DNA of 64,000 nucleotides from Panulirus ornatus (Eukaryota; Arthropoda; Malacostraca; Decapoda; Palinuridae), in the NCBI RefSeq assembly GCF_036320965.1, contig NC_092230.1, forward strand, positions 48,100,594 through 48,164,593, given 5' to 3'. Positions 34,491 to 49,200 of the stretch are shown piece by piece. The translations under genes and the position numbers were made by a program. Below the pieces are notes generated by a model. That model searched no databases. It saw only the letters and a list, made by a program, of their open reading frames with translations, and was not told the origin of the DNA. How positions within the stretch are numbered: the first letter of the stretch is position 1; each line of letters starts with the position of its first letter.

Positions 34491-36689
34491 ATATATACTT
34501 GGGGAGATATCCTACCAGCCAATGGTATTATTGAACCAGGGATGGGAATCATCATATCTGCCAATGATATTACTGTTCATTTGAAATTATCACACTAATA
34601 AACATGATTCTTATAATGCAGTACAACATTATTGTAAGTTTTATTATTGAGTGCATTTTTAGAGATATACACATATTTGCATTGTACTGCTTTGAAAATT
34701 ATCTTACTAAATAATGGTGAAAATAACCTTGTTCTTTATGTCCTAGCTACATTTATCGAAAAACGGAGCTGTTGTACCAACTTTTGTAGTTATAGTCTTG
34801 ATGATATCATACCAAGTGTTGAAATTATTGTGCTGAAGTTATTGTATCAGCCATGGAATTTCTTGTACATATGAGCCACTGGTGACTGGAGCCCACCAAT
34901 CATTTGAATTAGTCAATTAGGCAACCTGACATAACTTTCGTACTAGATAATTTCTTATGGAGAATAACTATATAAAAGGATGAGGAGCTATTCTAATTGC
35001 TATAGTAATTCTTAGGACTTGGGATTGTTAAAAGGTAATAAAATTCAAACTTGTAGCATTAGTCTGAAAAATATAAGCACTTTTTATAACAGTTAACCAT
35101 ATGCTGGATTTTTATTTTGTTATTCATTTATCTAATAGCAAAAGTAGTAAAAGCTGTAAATTTAGTGATTTATTTGTCATGTTTGTAGACCACCCTAATT
35201 CCCCCCCTTATTTTGAATCACCTCCCACTAAAGAGAAAATAAAAGATGACTCTCTCATGTTAATGGAATTAGGCGTTGCATTTTGTGGGAAAATATGGAA
35301 ACAGCTGACATACTTTGGAAATCTATGAAATGCCAGACAAATTAAACTTCTGTGAAATAATTCATCTTGCATGCATGGATGGAATCGAATGTGTTTTGGA
35401 AACATGTTTGTTCATACGGCTTGAAACCATCTTGCATTTATGAAGATTGTCAGTTCTGCATAAACTGAATTACCTTCTTAATCTTCAAACCATGAAGCCT
35501 ATAACATTATCAAATATGAAAAAAGCCTCAAACAAACATAAGAGTAACATTAACAAGATGAAAGAAGAGCTTAAACATGGTTATTAATGTACTACATAAT
35601 GATCCTTGTCAAAATGATCGCTAACAAGCTTGAGGTCAAGTCTTTTAAACAAGTGATTCAGTCAAAAATTCAACACTGATGGTGTTGCCAGAAGAATCTG
35701 GGATCAAATAGCTTGTACTTAGTGATGTCAGAGGCAGCAGGTGGACGGCTGCATTCTGGCAGCGTAGGACCATCAAGGATGATCCAACTAAGACAACTAT
35801 ATGATCAAAAATTAATCTTCCTCATAATGGAGTATTTGCATGAAAAAGGGAAGATTAGAGCAGTATTCTGCCCGCAGGTATTAAGATATTCATGGTATTT
35901 ATATTCCATGAAATACTTCAATTCTATTACCATATATATCTGTATATTTATATATATATATATATATATCTATATATATGTATATTTATAACAATAAGAA
36001 ACTCTACTGTAGAAAAGGAGGCTTACAAATAACAGAACGTCACTGTGACCAAGTCAGTATTAGTCCTAGGCCGGTTTTAGAAAATACTATACGAGTTACA
36101 TCATTTTTAAGAACTCTAAAGATATGTGGAGCGCAGACAGAAGGCGTACACAAGTTCTCATATATTGAAGATGAATAACAGAGAGCATACAAGTATTTCC
36201 AATGTACTAACAACTTGGCCTATCAGCCTTTATTTGTCTACCAGCATATTCAACTCAGCAGGAAAAGACGTAAACAAAGTTCGATAATGAACTTGCCCAC
36301 GCTTTCTGTACACGAACCATAAATATATTCTGTAAACTCATAGAGCTATCCCTGTACATGAGAGATATTTATTTATGCAGTAACAGCCAACATGAACTGT
36401 TTTATCCCTGCATATTCAATCAAGTTCAGAACTAGGCGGTGTACTCCCAAGAGCAAAAATAATTTCATACGCCCGCAATGCACCAACAAACCAGGAACAT
36501 AATGCATAATTGGGTTAACTGATTTAACACGATGCTGGTATGAAGATTCCCCCTCCAGCTGTGTGTTAGTGTTTTGTCTGAGCTGGTTGCCAGCATTCAG
36601 TCATATGTTAGGGAAGGCTGCTGCTGCTACATGCTATGTGGGCTGCTGGGAGCCTTCGGTACAGCATCATCTGATATTCATGCAGCTGA
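34491..36689. other. AT-rich intergenic DNA
   Basis: A short (AT)n with TG interruptions is at 35945-35985. A 35713-35890 plus-strand frame (MIQLRQLYDQKLIFLIMEYL) looks faintly protein-like but has no partner exons and is not called. Otherwise nothing. Confidence 0.4.
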
Positions 36690-37150
36690 GTATGGTGCAG
36701 TTGTGTACAGTATTATTTATGGTGCAGCTGTGTATGGCACACTAGGTATGGTGCAGCTATGTATGGCATATTAGGTATGGTGCAGTTGTGTATAGCACAC
36801 TAGGTATAACGAAGCTGTGTACAGAAAATTAGTTATGGTGCAGCCATGTATGGTGGATTAGGTATGGTGCAGCTGTATACAGCACAGATAAGTATGGCAG
36901 AACTGTGTACTGCATAACTGTGTATGGTGCAGCTGGCTATGGTGCATCTAAGCACAACGCAGCTGAGTATGGCACAACTGAATCCAGAGCATCTACATAC
37001 AGCATGGCTAACTACAGTGCAGCTGGGTACAGTGCACTGAAGTATGGCACTGCTGGATATAAGACAGCTGATTATGGTACAACTGAGTATGGCAACATGT
37101 GCAGAGCAGAGCTATGAACAAGGCAGCTGAGTACAGTACAGCTTAACACA
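36690..37150. repeat. Degenerate ~15-bp tandem repeat
   Basis: Repeated TATGGTGCAGCTGTGTA-type words with GTA/GCA variants over about 460 bases. It was probably once a regular minisatellite. Confidence 0.7.
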
Positions 37151-38117
37151 GCACAACCGCTTATGGTGCTGTAGTTTGAGCAAGATAAAGTGGGATGATT
37201 GTGTTGAATGTGTAGCCAACCACACCACTAACACCTTGTTAATGACTGTTGCCCAGTTACCACTTCATTAATGACTGTCACGCAATGAATACCTCAGCCA
37301 CCTTGTTAATGGCTGTTGCCCTATAAACACTTAAGCCACCTAGTTCACGACTGTCGCTTAGTTACCATCTCAGCCATCCCACTGGTGACTGATGACTAGC
37401 ACTTCAGCCACCTTTCTATGACTCTTGCCCAGTTAACACCTCTGCCATCCTTTAACATTTCAGTGACCTTGTTAGTGACTCACTGTCTTACTAATAACTC
37501 AACCACTACATCAACAACTCAACCATCTCGATAATCTTATAATTGCCTCATTAATTATATCTACCTTATTAATGACTCAACCACATTATTAACAGCTTGG
37601 ATTCCTAAGCAACAATTTAGCATATTTATTAATGATCTCATCAATGACCCAACTACATGAATATAATCAACCACAAAATTGTTAGCCCTCTCTTTATACA
37701 ACAGTATTTGGGTCAAGTGCCACTCCCTCTAACCTCAGGTCACATTCCTACACTACATTTCACTCACTCTTCGCCACATTTCTCTGGTTAAACGAGACTT
37801 ATGAGGTACTGAAAAGGGCCATCAATTTGGTGCTGAGAGGGGACCTGAGAGGGATGCTGATGGAGGTACTAAGGGGTGACCTGAGATGAAATAGGGAGGT
37901 GAGCAGGAGACTACGTGATGCTGAGAAAAGACCAAATCAGTGTGCTAAAAGGTGTTTAAATGAATACTAAGGGAGGCTCTGAGAGGGGGTATGGCAACAT
38001 GACCTGTAACCTGTTATGAGTGCTGATGGCAGGAGGGCTGCTTGCTGACCTGAACCTGTGTCCCAAGGAACCTCTCACATTGACACAACATACTTTACTT
38101 TTGCACTTACATATATT

Positions 38118-38121
<4 letters not shown>
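37151..38121. repeat. Degenerate longer tandem, then unique DNA
   Basis: 37200-37650 repeats ACCTTGTTAATGACTGTTGC and CAGTTACCACTTC variants at roughly 50-60-base spacing. 37800-38000 repeats GGGACCTGAGAGGGATGCTG words. No gene. Confidence 0.45.

Positions 38122-38193
<72 letters not shown>
38122..38193. repeat. (AT)n microsatellite
   Basis: About 36 AT units. Confidence 0.95.
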
Positions 38194-38197
<4 letters not shown>

Positions 38198-38839
38198 ACT
38201 GTAAAAATGATTGTTAAGCAATGAACTGTTAGCATACATGTGAAGATAATGGCAGTGAGTCAGAATCCACAAGCCTGTCCCTTGGGCCACTGGCTCATGT
38301 CACACCTCTTTTTAGGCTAGGCACAAGGGTTCGAGGCATCCTACAAGCTCACCAAATCTTTAATTATTCAAACATATGATGGGATATTTTAAGTGCTTAA
38401 AACTTTTGGAATTATTTAAAGAATGTCATGAAAATCCTCTTAAAAGAAACTGCTATATACAAAGTGTCCAAGACGTTTCTTTATTTTCTAATTTTCATGA
38501 TAAATAATGTTCGTTGACTTCAGTCTACCTACTGGTGCATTCCTTGGCACTGAATAATTCATTTTGCAGTAGACAGCAATTGTTGCCTTCAAGTCTACCT
38601 CTTTGGCACTGACTAGTTTACTTTCTAGTTCCTTGACTCTGATTAGTTTTCTTCCCAGTAAACAATGTTCCTTCGACTTTGACAAGTTTAATGCCTAGTA
38701 ACACTCCCAAAGACAGTGGTCTCCCTTTACCAGTTTGTGGTGTCTATCTTGTCTGATTATGTACCTTCAGTACTTATACACATACATACAAAACACGTGC
38801 TTACCATATATCAGTGAACATAGAACACATTAATACAAA

Positions 38840-39250
38840 TCTCAATATAACCCTTGAACAAATACTTTGGTGTAATCCTTTTTACAGAACATTTTTGGCA
38901 TAATCCTTGAGCAAGCATTTTGGAATGATCCTTCAACAAACATTTTAGCATAATGCTTTTAACATAAGTTTTTGGTATAATCATTGAGCAAGCATTTTGG
39001 TACAACCGTGAACAAACATTTTAGCATAATTCTTGAATTAACATTTTGGTACAACCCTTGGCCATTCTTGCATAATCCTTAACAGAAACTTTGGCATTCC
39101 TTGAACATACATGGGTAAGATAAGTGAACCAACATGTTGATATACTATCTGAACAAATAATTGAAGTGTTTCCCTTGAACAAATGCTTTAGCATAACCCT
39201 TGATGGAACAATTTGGTAAAATCAGTATACAAGCATCTTAATTGATAATA
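38840..39250. repeat. Degenerate ~26-bp tandem repeat
   Basis: Variants of AACAAACATTTTGGCATAAT followed by CCTTG, about 14 diverged copies. Confidence 0.7.
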
Positions 39251-40781
39251 TGGTATAATTTTTGGAGTATCAATTTTTTGCGATCTCAGAACATTCTAAT
39301 ATAATTTTTGAACAAACTTATTCATAGAATCACTGATGAGATTTTGGTACAGCCCAGTCTAAATGGCAGTTTACAGCTTTCTGAAACATTTAAATCTCTA
39401 GAGTTTTGTATGACTTCTTTTTCTAGAATAAGCTCTGAAAAAAAAAACTAGTAGCCATTTTGGTCCTATGTCATATGTAGTATAGTTATGGCATAATGAA
39501 CAAATCTTTGTTACATACAAAGAAAAAAAAAAGCTTTAATTCTAAGCAAAATGTCATGGTTGTTGAGATAGTCTGCAAATATGAAAGCTCAAATGGGTTA
39601 TTAAATAAGTTCATAAGTTGTAAGTTTGGATTAAATGTCAGATTGTAAACTTGCATATGTCAAAAAATTTAAAATGTTATTATGCAATTCTGGACAAAAA
39701 TACTATATAAAATTGCTCTGAGAATTCCAGTTCTGTCTGACACTGTTCCGTTATTCTCATTCAATAAGTCAATGTTAACAATGTTAGAGTTTTAAATGAT
39801 TATATTATATTAAAAAGGTAAGTCTTTAGCTATATGAAAATGTCATAAAGTTTTTCTCAGTATTCCTATAATATTTTGGATATGTTTTAATAATTCTATC
39901 ATATAAGAAAGTTTTCTTAGTCTACAATATCAAATGTCATAAATTATTTTATATCAGAGAATTGTTAAAATATAGGATACAATGTCAGAAAGGAGTTGTA
40001 ACTTATTCTACAATGTCAGAGAGCTGGTGTGAGCAATGATATTCATGGCAAAGATTTCTTATTTTGTAGTATGACAACTTTTCTTTATAAAAATTCCCAT
40101 TCTGGCTTGGGAAATATAAAAAAATCTTCCGATACATTTGTGTTAATCAACAATTCTTATTTTTGTTCAGTAAACTTTGGATTATGTAAACTTGTTAAAG
40201 TCTTTACAACTTGCCCTATTTCCTTCTTATTGTGCTTCATCCTCTCCATATATCATTGCTCTCCCTGTTATTTTTTTTGCATAATGCTCTCACTTTTGCT
40301 AACCTGCTCACAATTAAGCTCTCATTGTCCTCTGTGCCCTTTGCATTCCTTATATTCTTCACTTACATCACACCCTCCTTCTACATTACACTTTTTCCCT
40401 CCCCTGTATATAATACTGTGTACATGTGTGTGTGTGTGTGTGTGGCTCTTGTATATAATACTTCTCCTGTGAGCCAATCATTATATATTGTTTCTGCCAC
40501 ACTGCAATACTGCCCTTTGTGTTTTCCTGTGGATTACTCCTCTTCTGTTTTCATGTAATACATCTGTTTTATGTTCTGTATGATAGTCCAATTGTATTAT
40601 CTTCCCTAAATGACCTAAATGCAATCACTCTCCCTCACCTTTGACACAATACTCGACCATTCTTTCCAATTATACCCCATGTATTGCAATACTGATACTC
40701 TACTTATAATACCCTACCATTGCCTTTACCTATATCACTCTTGTGTGTCCCATCTTATAATGCTCTACTGTGTCTACGTCT
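39251..40781. other. AT-rich region 3' of the CNG gene
   Basis: Contains a short (GT)n at 40425-40443. It probably contains the CNG channel 3' UTR on its right side. No other gene is recognised. The plus-strand frames at 40029-40558 are low-complexity pyrimidine-rich sequence antisense to that UTR. Confidence 0.4.
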
Positions 40782-41041
40782 CTATATAATACTCTCTCTG
40801 TTTCTCTCGTTGTCATCAACACTGGAGGTGTTGCTGGAGTTAGCACAGAGCTGCAGTTCGATCTCATGGAGGCGTTGCTCCACCTCCCACTGCTGCTGGC
40901 TCAGCTTCATGGTCATGGTGGCGTTCTCTGTCTCTAAGCTGACCAGGCGTTCCCTCAGCCTCCTGATCTCTCCCAGAAGCATCTCCTGAGGGGATGAGTC
41001 TCTAGGCAGGGCCCCGGCACTGTGGGATCCCTGCAGCGACA
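40782..41041 (-). CDS. CNG channel last exon: coiled coil and stop
   Basis: Acceptor TGCCATTCTTCAG, then [59 protein letters not shown] and so on to the stop. Leu, Ile and Met at heptad spacing ([17 protein letters not shown]…) form the C-terminal leucine zipper that sets subunit assembly in CNGA channels. It must be entered in phase 1. Confidence 0.85.
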
Positions 41042-43909
41042 CTGAAGAATGGCAAGAGGCATTAGACAAGTCAGTTTTAAGTTAGACACATCTGTAAATG
41101 AAGAGGTGAGGTAAAGGTGGCATTGGCATCAGTGAGAAGGTCTGGTACGGTTAGAAGTGAAGTTAATGTAGAGAAGTGGGGGTCTGGGAACACAGGAGCA
41201 GGTCTAGCTTAACACAGTGACATGTGTGGGATTCAAAGAGTTTATATAATATCAGGGAGTTCAATAAATATATCAACATTGAGGGCTATGTTAAGGATGG
41301 GGTTAGGCTACAGGTGCCGTTTAGAACTACTGACATAATAAAGCATTATGATATGTATCACGATCAACAATGATGATGAGGAGGGAAGTATTAAGGTATT
41401 CAGGTAAGCAATCATAGAAAAAGTAGTTAAGATCAAGAAGATAAAGTAAGGTCAGGTAGACGGGGTTAAGTTGGTGGAGTTAAAGAAGTGCCATGAGAGA
41501 GGAACATGTAAAGATATATATGATAATGTCTGGGAAAAAAGGGATTACAATAATGAATATTTACGATAAGGAAGTGTTAACACAGGTGAAGATACGGTTA
41601 AGACAGATAGAGATGTTAAGATGAGTATAGCAGTGTTACGAACATGTTGTGAGGTGATCATACGTTCAGTCTACCATACATATATTGTAAACCCTTTTAT
41701 CAATGACTGTCTCGGTCTTATCGTATGAGCGGGGAGCGGGAGAGGTTATCGTACCAGGGGCGGCCAAGGAGGCTGTAGGTGGACCCAGGTCTGAGGCTGG
41801 GGAGGCGCTGTGGTCGGTAAGGGGCGGAGGCACTGGTAGGGTGTACGCCACCTCCGCTGTGCCGTAGTTGGGCGAGGTGAGCGGCGACATAACGTTGCTC
41901 GGCGATGTGATGGTCGACCGCTTGTCCGCGCTGTCGTATGACGTCACGCTCGCCGTCGTACCTGCGGGCGGGAAGTATCGTACGGTCAGGGAGGGCGAAA
42001 TGCATAATGAAAGTATGTGATTTTAGAATTATCTTTGATAAATGATGGGTGTGTTCAAATTTTTATGGGTGGTGGCTATTAATTGACGGTGACGGCCTTA
42101 ATGACTCGGCAGTCAATAGTTCCACAGCCCAACCAACCAAGCCACCACTATCGTACGGTCATCATACTGGCCGCCATAACTACTGCCTGTAATGTGGTAT
42201 TTAACAGGTATGGTAACGAATCGTCTTTAATTATCTTAAACCTATTGAGACACCCATTATATCCATCAAAATACCGGCCTGTGTAAGTGTAATTACCTTT
42301 TTATACCGTATAAAGGAAGCCGATCCTTTAATTAAACTATCGAACAAATTATTGAACTTTTCCCTTTTTTTTTTTTTTGCCCACAACAACTACTTCCTCA
42401 GTTCATTCAGTGGTCCAGTGTAATTAATGTAATACATCCTTGGTGACTGGGGTCCTCCCTTCCGGCTCCCAAGTGACCCACATTATCTACTTCACTAAGG
42501 AACTCAACAGTTATTATGTTCATCTTCCTTCTTCCCGCCCTGGGCCAGCTTGTGGCCAGGTCGTGAGGTAACGTGTAGAAGAACCGGTTATACATCTCAG
42601 GTGCAGGAGGCCAAGACGTAAGGCCTGTTGGTGACGAAGGGCGCCTCGCTCCTGCTGCGGCAGGCCATGGCTCATGCTACCTCCCCCCCGGGGCCTGGTC
42701 GATAGCATGGGCACCGGGCATAGGCTAGGGTGTGTGTGTGTGTGTGTGTGTTCATACATGAGAGTTAAGGTACAAAGATATGAGACGGGACAACACCAGT
42801 GTGTCTCTCTGTGTCGCACACACAGTAATGACTGGTCATGGGAAGACGCCCAGGCTGTGGTCTCTTTCTTTCAACATTCTGCAGGACCTGCAGCTCATGA
42901 AGCCAATTGTCCATAAGTAAGGGAGGAAGTGAAGTATAAGGAGGCCCATGACTGGTATATCCATGAGGTATTAAGTTTGTGAGTTGGTCAAATTTGCGAG
43001 GTGAAATGGGGTTTGGCAGCGGAGGCTTTCTTGGGGTCACATCGAATGTGTTGCCAAATTCAACGAATCAATATCATTTGTTTCTCTTACTTGTCTCGTT
43101 CTAAGGAGACCTAATATGTAAGAGAGTGAGTGTATAACACTGTGAAGTGAACAAGTGCAGGAAGTTAGTGTACAGAAGTGTAGCTTGCTAAGGGGAAGCG
43201 AAATTTAACATAACCGAAAGTCACCACTTGGCCGTTGAACGTTTAATTTCTCCACAGTAACGAATAACGAACTTTATTAAACGTCATTGATGTTATTCAG
43301 TATGACTTTGGCGGATAACTGAAGACTTTTAGCACTGCTTGAACGACGAATGGCTAAGACAGACTCATGTTACAGGAATGACCCAAAACCAGTCACGCGA
43401 AACCCAGAACTACGAAGAGAAGACTGGAGATGAAGGCGAGGGAAAGAACACTCGAGAAGACTTAACTAAACTGAGGAAGAATTTCAAGGGTCATGGAGGG
43501 AGCCATGAGACCAGAGAGGAGGAGGAGCACAGTGTAGTGGAGGGGGTTCCTCAGGTGATGCTAACACCGAGCAAACACATGAAGCAATTACCAAGCAGAC
43601 GAAGTCTGATGTGTTTTGTGTGGATGAGGCTGTACAGTCTGGATGCACCAGGGGTTGTACAGTCTGGATGCACCAGGGGTTGTACAGTCTGGATGCACCA
43701 GGGGCTGTACAGTCTGGATGCACCAGGGGCTGTACAGTCTGGATGCACCAGGGGCTGTACAGTCTGGATGCACCAGGGGCTGTACACAAATACCATATTT
43801 ACTAACAACATTGGTCTGGGAACCACAGATGCGTTACTGGAGGCCTTGCAGACAGAGGACAGGAAGTTAATGAACCAATATAAAAGCTGTCCAGGTTAGA
43901 GAACTGGAC

Positions 43910-43977
<68 letters not shown>

Positions 43978-46168
43978 ATGAAAGAAGAGAATAAAGAAGA
44001 GAAGGAGGCTATGGGGCTCCTAGGGGCGACTTCCATGATAAATGAAAGAAGATAAGGCAATGATGACTAAGATGTTAGGGGGGTCGACCTGTTATGGTTA
44101 GGTCTGACCTGGGGTCATCAAGCCAGGAAGTAATTAGATCAGATAAGAACCTTAAAGGCACAGTGGGAGATGCATCAAGTGTGAGAGATCTTAGGAAGAG
44201 AAGGAGACAAGCAAACTCCAGCCAGACAACATCATAACTGGAGACGCTATACATGGCAAGAGGTGGGAGCAGCTCCGCCAGGACTGCAGACAGAGCAGGA
44301 GTGTTGGCAGGTGGCAGTCTGACTGCAGACAGAGTAGGAGTGTTGGCAGGTGGCAGTCTGACTGCAGACAGAGTAGGAGTGTTGGCAGGTGGCAGTCTGA
44401 CTGCAGACAGAGCAGGAGTGTTGGCAGGTGGCAGTCTGACTGAATATAATGTATTCACATGTTGAAGGGTTTATTGGTATTGATAAAGAATTAGATTTCA
44501 AGGATCGTATAAGGGAAAGAGCACCTGATATTCCTGGAGTCTTGGAAGTTATGCTTATCAAAGAGATTGAGTTCTCATCAGTTCTGCCCAGCGGGGTATA
44601 TGGTGGCAGGAAGGGAGAGAGACGGTGAAGGAGACGAAGGATTAGACATGTTAGTAATAGAGAACCTCAAGTTTCACATGGAGTGGAGGATGACCCATTC
44701 ACACAAGACATAATGGGCACAGTTGCTATAGGAGAGAACATTAGTGCTTCTATTATAATGATCCAAAGCGGATTATATATACAATTATAGGAATGAAGGA
44801 CCAACCAGAGTGGTATATGGAGCAGTGAAACGCTCAGTTAGAGATGGTTAAGTACTGGTCATGGGGGAACTCTCATTGTGATTGGGCGTCATGGAGACAC
44901 AGGTTCTCACAGTGTACACAGGAAGATGTGCCATACTAACATGCCAGACAGCACACTAGGAGGAGAGGGAGTGTGACACACCATCATTACCACATCTCAT
45001 CTTCACACATACCATCCACCTGGCATGTGTGACAGACCATCGTTACCACATCTTATCTTCACACACACCATCCACCTGGCATGTGTGACACACCATCATT
45101 ACCACATCTTATCTTCACACACACCATCCACCTGGCATGTTCAGCCCATCATACACCAGGAGGAGCAAGTGGTCGTGTCAGGCTCAAGTTTGTCGTAAAC
45201 GAGGACACATTACCACAACAGAGGTGAGGCAAGACGTCAACATGATCCAGCAAACTACACTAAACCCAACAATGTTTGTGGCGACGGTGAGTGGGAAATG
45301 GAGTTCAGCAGCCAGGAACTCCAGGGCGGCGTGGCGAGGGGTCCTGTGAGAGTGACTATAAAGGAGGAGAGGCACTGAGGAAGCCAAGCCCTAAAAACCG
45401 AGGGAATGGTAAGAAAGACGAAGGAATGGTTTGATAAAAGACGCCATAAAGGAAGAGCTTGGAGACGTGCAGTGGCAAAGGTACAGGCGACATTCCGGCC
45501 AGCCAGCACTGGCCACGTATAAGTGGCCAAGAACACAATAAGAAAAGGCGAACAAAGGAACTGTGAAAATAATATCGTGTTCAAGGCAGGTGATCATGAT
45601 CCAGAAGTATTTCATACATTTACCATGAGTCAGTTATCAGCTGGGAAGCAGTGACTCAGACTGAGGCATTCACAGAGGAATACTGTTGTGGATGATGATG
45701 TAAGGTTTTGTGAGGAACTGAAGAACAAGTTTAACAGTGTTTCCACAGTGGAAGACACTGTAGCCCCAACACCAGTGAAAAGGATTGGGAAGGTTTTGTC
45801 AATTGTTGATATATTTAGAAAATATATTAACACAATACTGAAAGGCCTTGACCCAAACATGGCTGGGGTTCCCACTGCAGCAGCTGGGCAGTGTGAGAGG
45901 GCAAGGTGGGCAGTGTGAGAGGGCCAGGTGGGCAATGTGAGAGGGCCAGGTGGGCAGTGTGAGAGAGCCGGGTGGGCAGTGTGAGAGGGCCGGGTGGGCA
46001 GTGTGAGAGGGCCGGGTGGGCAGTGTGAGAGGGCCAGGTGGGCAGTGTGAGAGGGCCGGGTGGGCAGTGTGTATAAGGCAATATTGTGATAAAGTTGTCA
46101 GTTAGACACATGAAAGCTGTCTTACGTTTGTTTGTTTAACAAATACAGTGAAAACAACAACAGAGGTA

Positions 46169-46222
<54 letters not shown>

Positions 46223-49200
46223 TTGGTGGTAAATATAGGATGGATCCGTACGTGGCGGGAACAGTCATGACAGGAAGTGCATGGTGTAGTGAGAGCCATG
46301 ACGGGAAGTGACAGAGGTCATGACAGTGGTGAGAGGAAGTGCATGACACATAAGAGAAAAATAAACTACTTCAAATTCACTCATGGCTGCTGTCCTCTCC
46401 CTGTTGCTGAACTCACTAATTCCAAGTACAATAACTGGAACTGATTCACCATCCAGTAAACATGTCACCTGACGTAGGAGGGGACCAGATACGCCGTGTC
46501 TCCTCCTGGTTGACTCTAACACATCTATTGTATCTAACTCTTATGTCTATCTTGTCTCCTAGCCTGACCATCGCCCGCCTCCCTCCCTCCCTCCTGGTCC
46601 CAGGCTGGCCACACTGGGCTGAGGACAGTTCAGTCCACCATCATGTTCACTCAGTTCCTCACTGTTCAGTCACACTCAAACCCTTTCTGTTCACAGCCCC
46701 ATCTTCTCAGTTCTGTGTGTCTGGTCAAAGTGTTAAGTTCTCACACCAGACCACAAGACTGACCCCATCATCTGTTCCCCCTCTACCAGTGCACTTCCCT
46801 CAGCGCCCCATGTTCCCCCTCTACCAGTACACTTCCCTCAGCGCCCCATCATCTGTTCCGCCTCTACCAGTACACTTCCCTCAGCGCCCCATGTTCCCCC
46901 TCTACCAGTACACTTCCCTCAGCGCCCCATGTTCCCCCTCTACCAGTACACTTCCCTCAGCGCCCCATCATGTTCCGCCTCTACCAGTACACTTCCCTCA
47001 GCGCCCCATCATCTGTTCCCCCTCTACCAGTACACTTCCCTCAGCGCCCCATGTTCCCCCTCTACCAGTACACTTCCCTTAGCGCCCCATCATCTGTTCC
47101 CCCTCTACCAGACTTCGACCATTACAGAGATGTACACCCCCGCCAACCGACACACTAACTCGCCACGACCAGTTCTGGCCCGGTGGCCTCCCGAGGGCCA
47201 CAATATACCTAGCCATTAGCCAGATAATAACTTGGCCACACTCGTCATCTCACACCCTTAAACTTCCCCAACTGCGCCATTACCGGGGAGGATCTCTCCC
47301 TACATGTCCGGGGGTACACTCTACAGGACCTGGGGAGAGGCTACAGGTCCGGGGGTACACTCTACAGGACCTGGGGAGAGGCTACAGGTCCGGGGGTACA
47401 CTCTACAGGACCTGGGAGAGGCTACAGGTCCGTGGTACACTCTACAGGACCTGGGAGAGGCTACAGGTCCGGGAGTACACTCTACAGGACCTGGGGAGAG
47501 GCTACAGGTCCGGGAGTACACTCTACAGGACCTGGGGAGAGCCTACAGGTCCGGGGTACATTCTACAGGACCCGGGGAAAACCTACAGGTCGGAGGGTAC
47601 ACTTTACAGGACCTGGGGAAAACCTACAGGTCGGAGGGTACAGTCTACAGGACCTGGGGAAAACCTACAGGTCCGTGGTACACTCTACAGGACCTGGGGA
47701 GAGGCTACAGGTCCGGAGTACACTCTACAGGACCTGGGAAGAGGATACAAGTCCGGGGGTACACTCTACAGGACCTGGGAGAGGCTACAGGTCCGTGGTA
47801 CACTCTATAGGACCTGGGAGAGGCTACAGGTCCGGGAGTACACTCTACAGGACCTGGGAGGTACACTCTACAGGACCTGGGGAGAGGCTACAGGTCCGGA
47901 GTACACTCTACAGGACCTGGGAAGAGGATACAGGTCCGGGGGTACACTCTACAGGACCTGGGAGAGGCTACAGGTCCGGGAGTACACTCTACAGGACCTG
48001 GGAGAGGCTACAGGTCCGTGGTACACTCTACAGGACCTGGGGAGAGGCTACAGGTCCGGCGGTACACTCTACAGGACCTGGGGAGAGGCTACAGGTCCGG
48101 GAGTACACTCTACAGGACCTGGGGAGAGGATACAGGTCCGGGACCTGGGGAGAGGATACAGGTCCGGGAGTCTGACCTGTAACGAGGGGAGAAATGATCG
48201 TCGTTACCCACCTGCGGACTGGGGCGGCGGGCCCTGGGAGAAGGGGTGGGTGAGGGTGTGGACGCACTTGTCCTCATCAGTCGAGTGTCTGGAGGAGGAG
48301 TCACTGAGGGCGGACTCCAGGGTGAACCGCTCGGACTCCAGCGTCTGCGACCGGTGGGCGCGGCTCCTGCCGGGGGACGGGACGCGGGGTTAGAGAAGTG
48401 CCCCTCACTACACCTGCGCGGGTCGTGGGCAGGATCACACCTGACTCATGACCAAGATAACACTCCAGTCATGACTCATGACCAAGATAACATTCCAGTC
48501 ATGACCAAGATAACACTCCAGTCATGACTCATGACCAAGATAACATTCCAGTCATGACCAAGATAACACTCCAGTCATGACCAAGATAACACTCCAGTCA
48601 TGATTCATGACCAAGATAACTCTCCAGTCATGACTCATGACCAAGATAACATTCCAGCCATGACCAAGATAACACTCCAGTCATGACTCATGACCAAGAT
48701 AACATTCCAGTTATGACCAAGATAACACTCCAGTCATGACTCATGACCAAGATAACATTCCAGTCATGACCAAGATAACACTCCAGTCATGATTCATGGC
48801 CAAGATAACATTCCAGTCATGACCAAGATAACACTCCAGTCATGACTCATGACCAAGATAACATTCCAGCCATGACCAAGATAACTCTCCAGTCATGACT
48901 CATGGCCAAGATAACATTCCAGTCATGACTCATGGCCAAGATAACATTCCAGTCATGACCAAGATAACACTCCAGTCATGACTCATGACCAAGATAACAT
49001 TCCAGCCATGACCAAGATAACTCTCCAGTCATGACTCATGGCCAAGATAACATTCCAGTCATGACCAAGATAACACTCCAGTCATGACTCATGACCAAGA
49101 TAACATTCCAGTCATGACCAAGATAACACTCCAGTCATGACTCATGACCAAGATAACATTCCAGTCATGACCAAGATAACACTCCAGTCATGACCAAGAT

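Noticed and set aside
38250..38350. Possible tRNA (GGGTTCGAGGC looks like a B-box)
   Set aside because: No A-box at the right distance and no cloverleaf can be drawn.
42885..42916. Possible plus-strand micro-exon (CATTCTGCAG before, GTAAGGG after)
   Set aside because: Good flanking signals but only 32 bases, no partner exons, and it lies antisense within a CNG intron.
43339..43899. 186-codon plus-strand ORF
   Set aside because: Its centre is a 25-base minisatellite and the flanks have no recognisable domain; antisense to the CNG gene.
47304..48175. 168- and 247-codon plus-strand ORFs
   Set aside because: Produced by the 42-base minisatellite, antisense to the CNG gene, with no domain.
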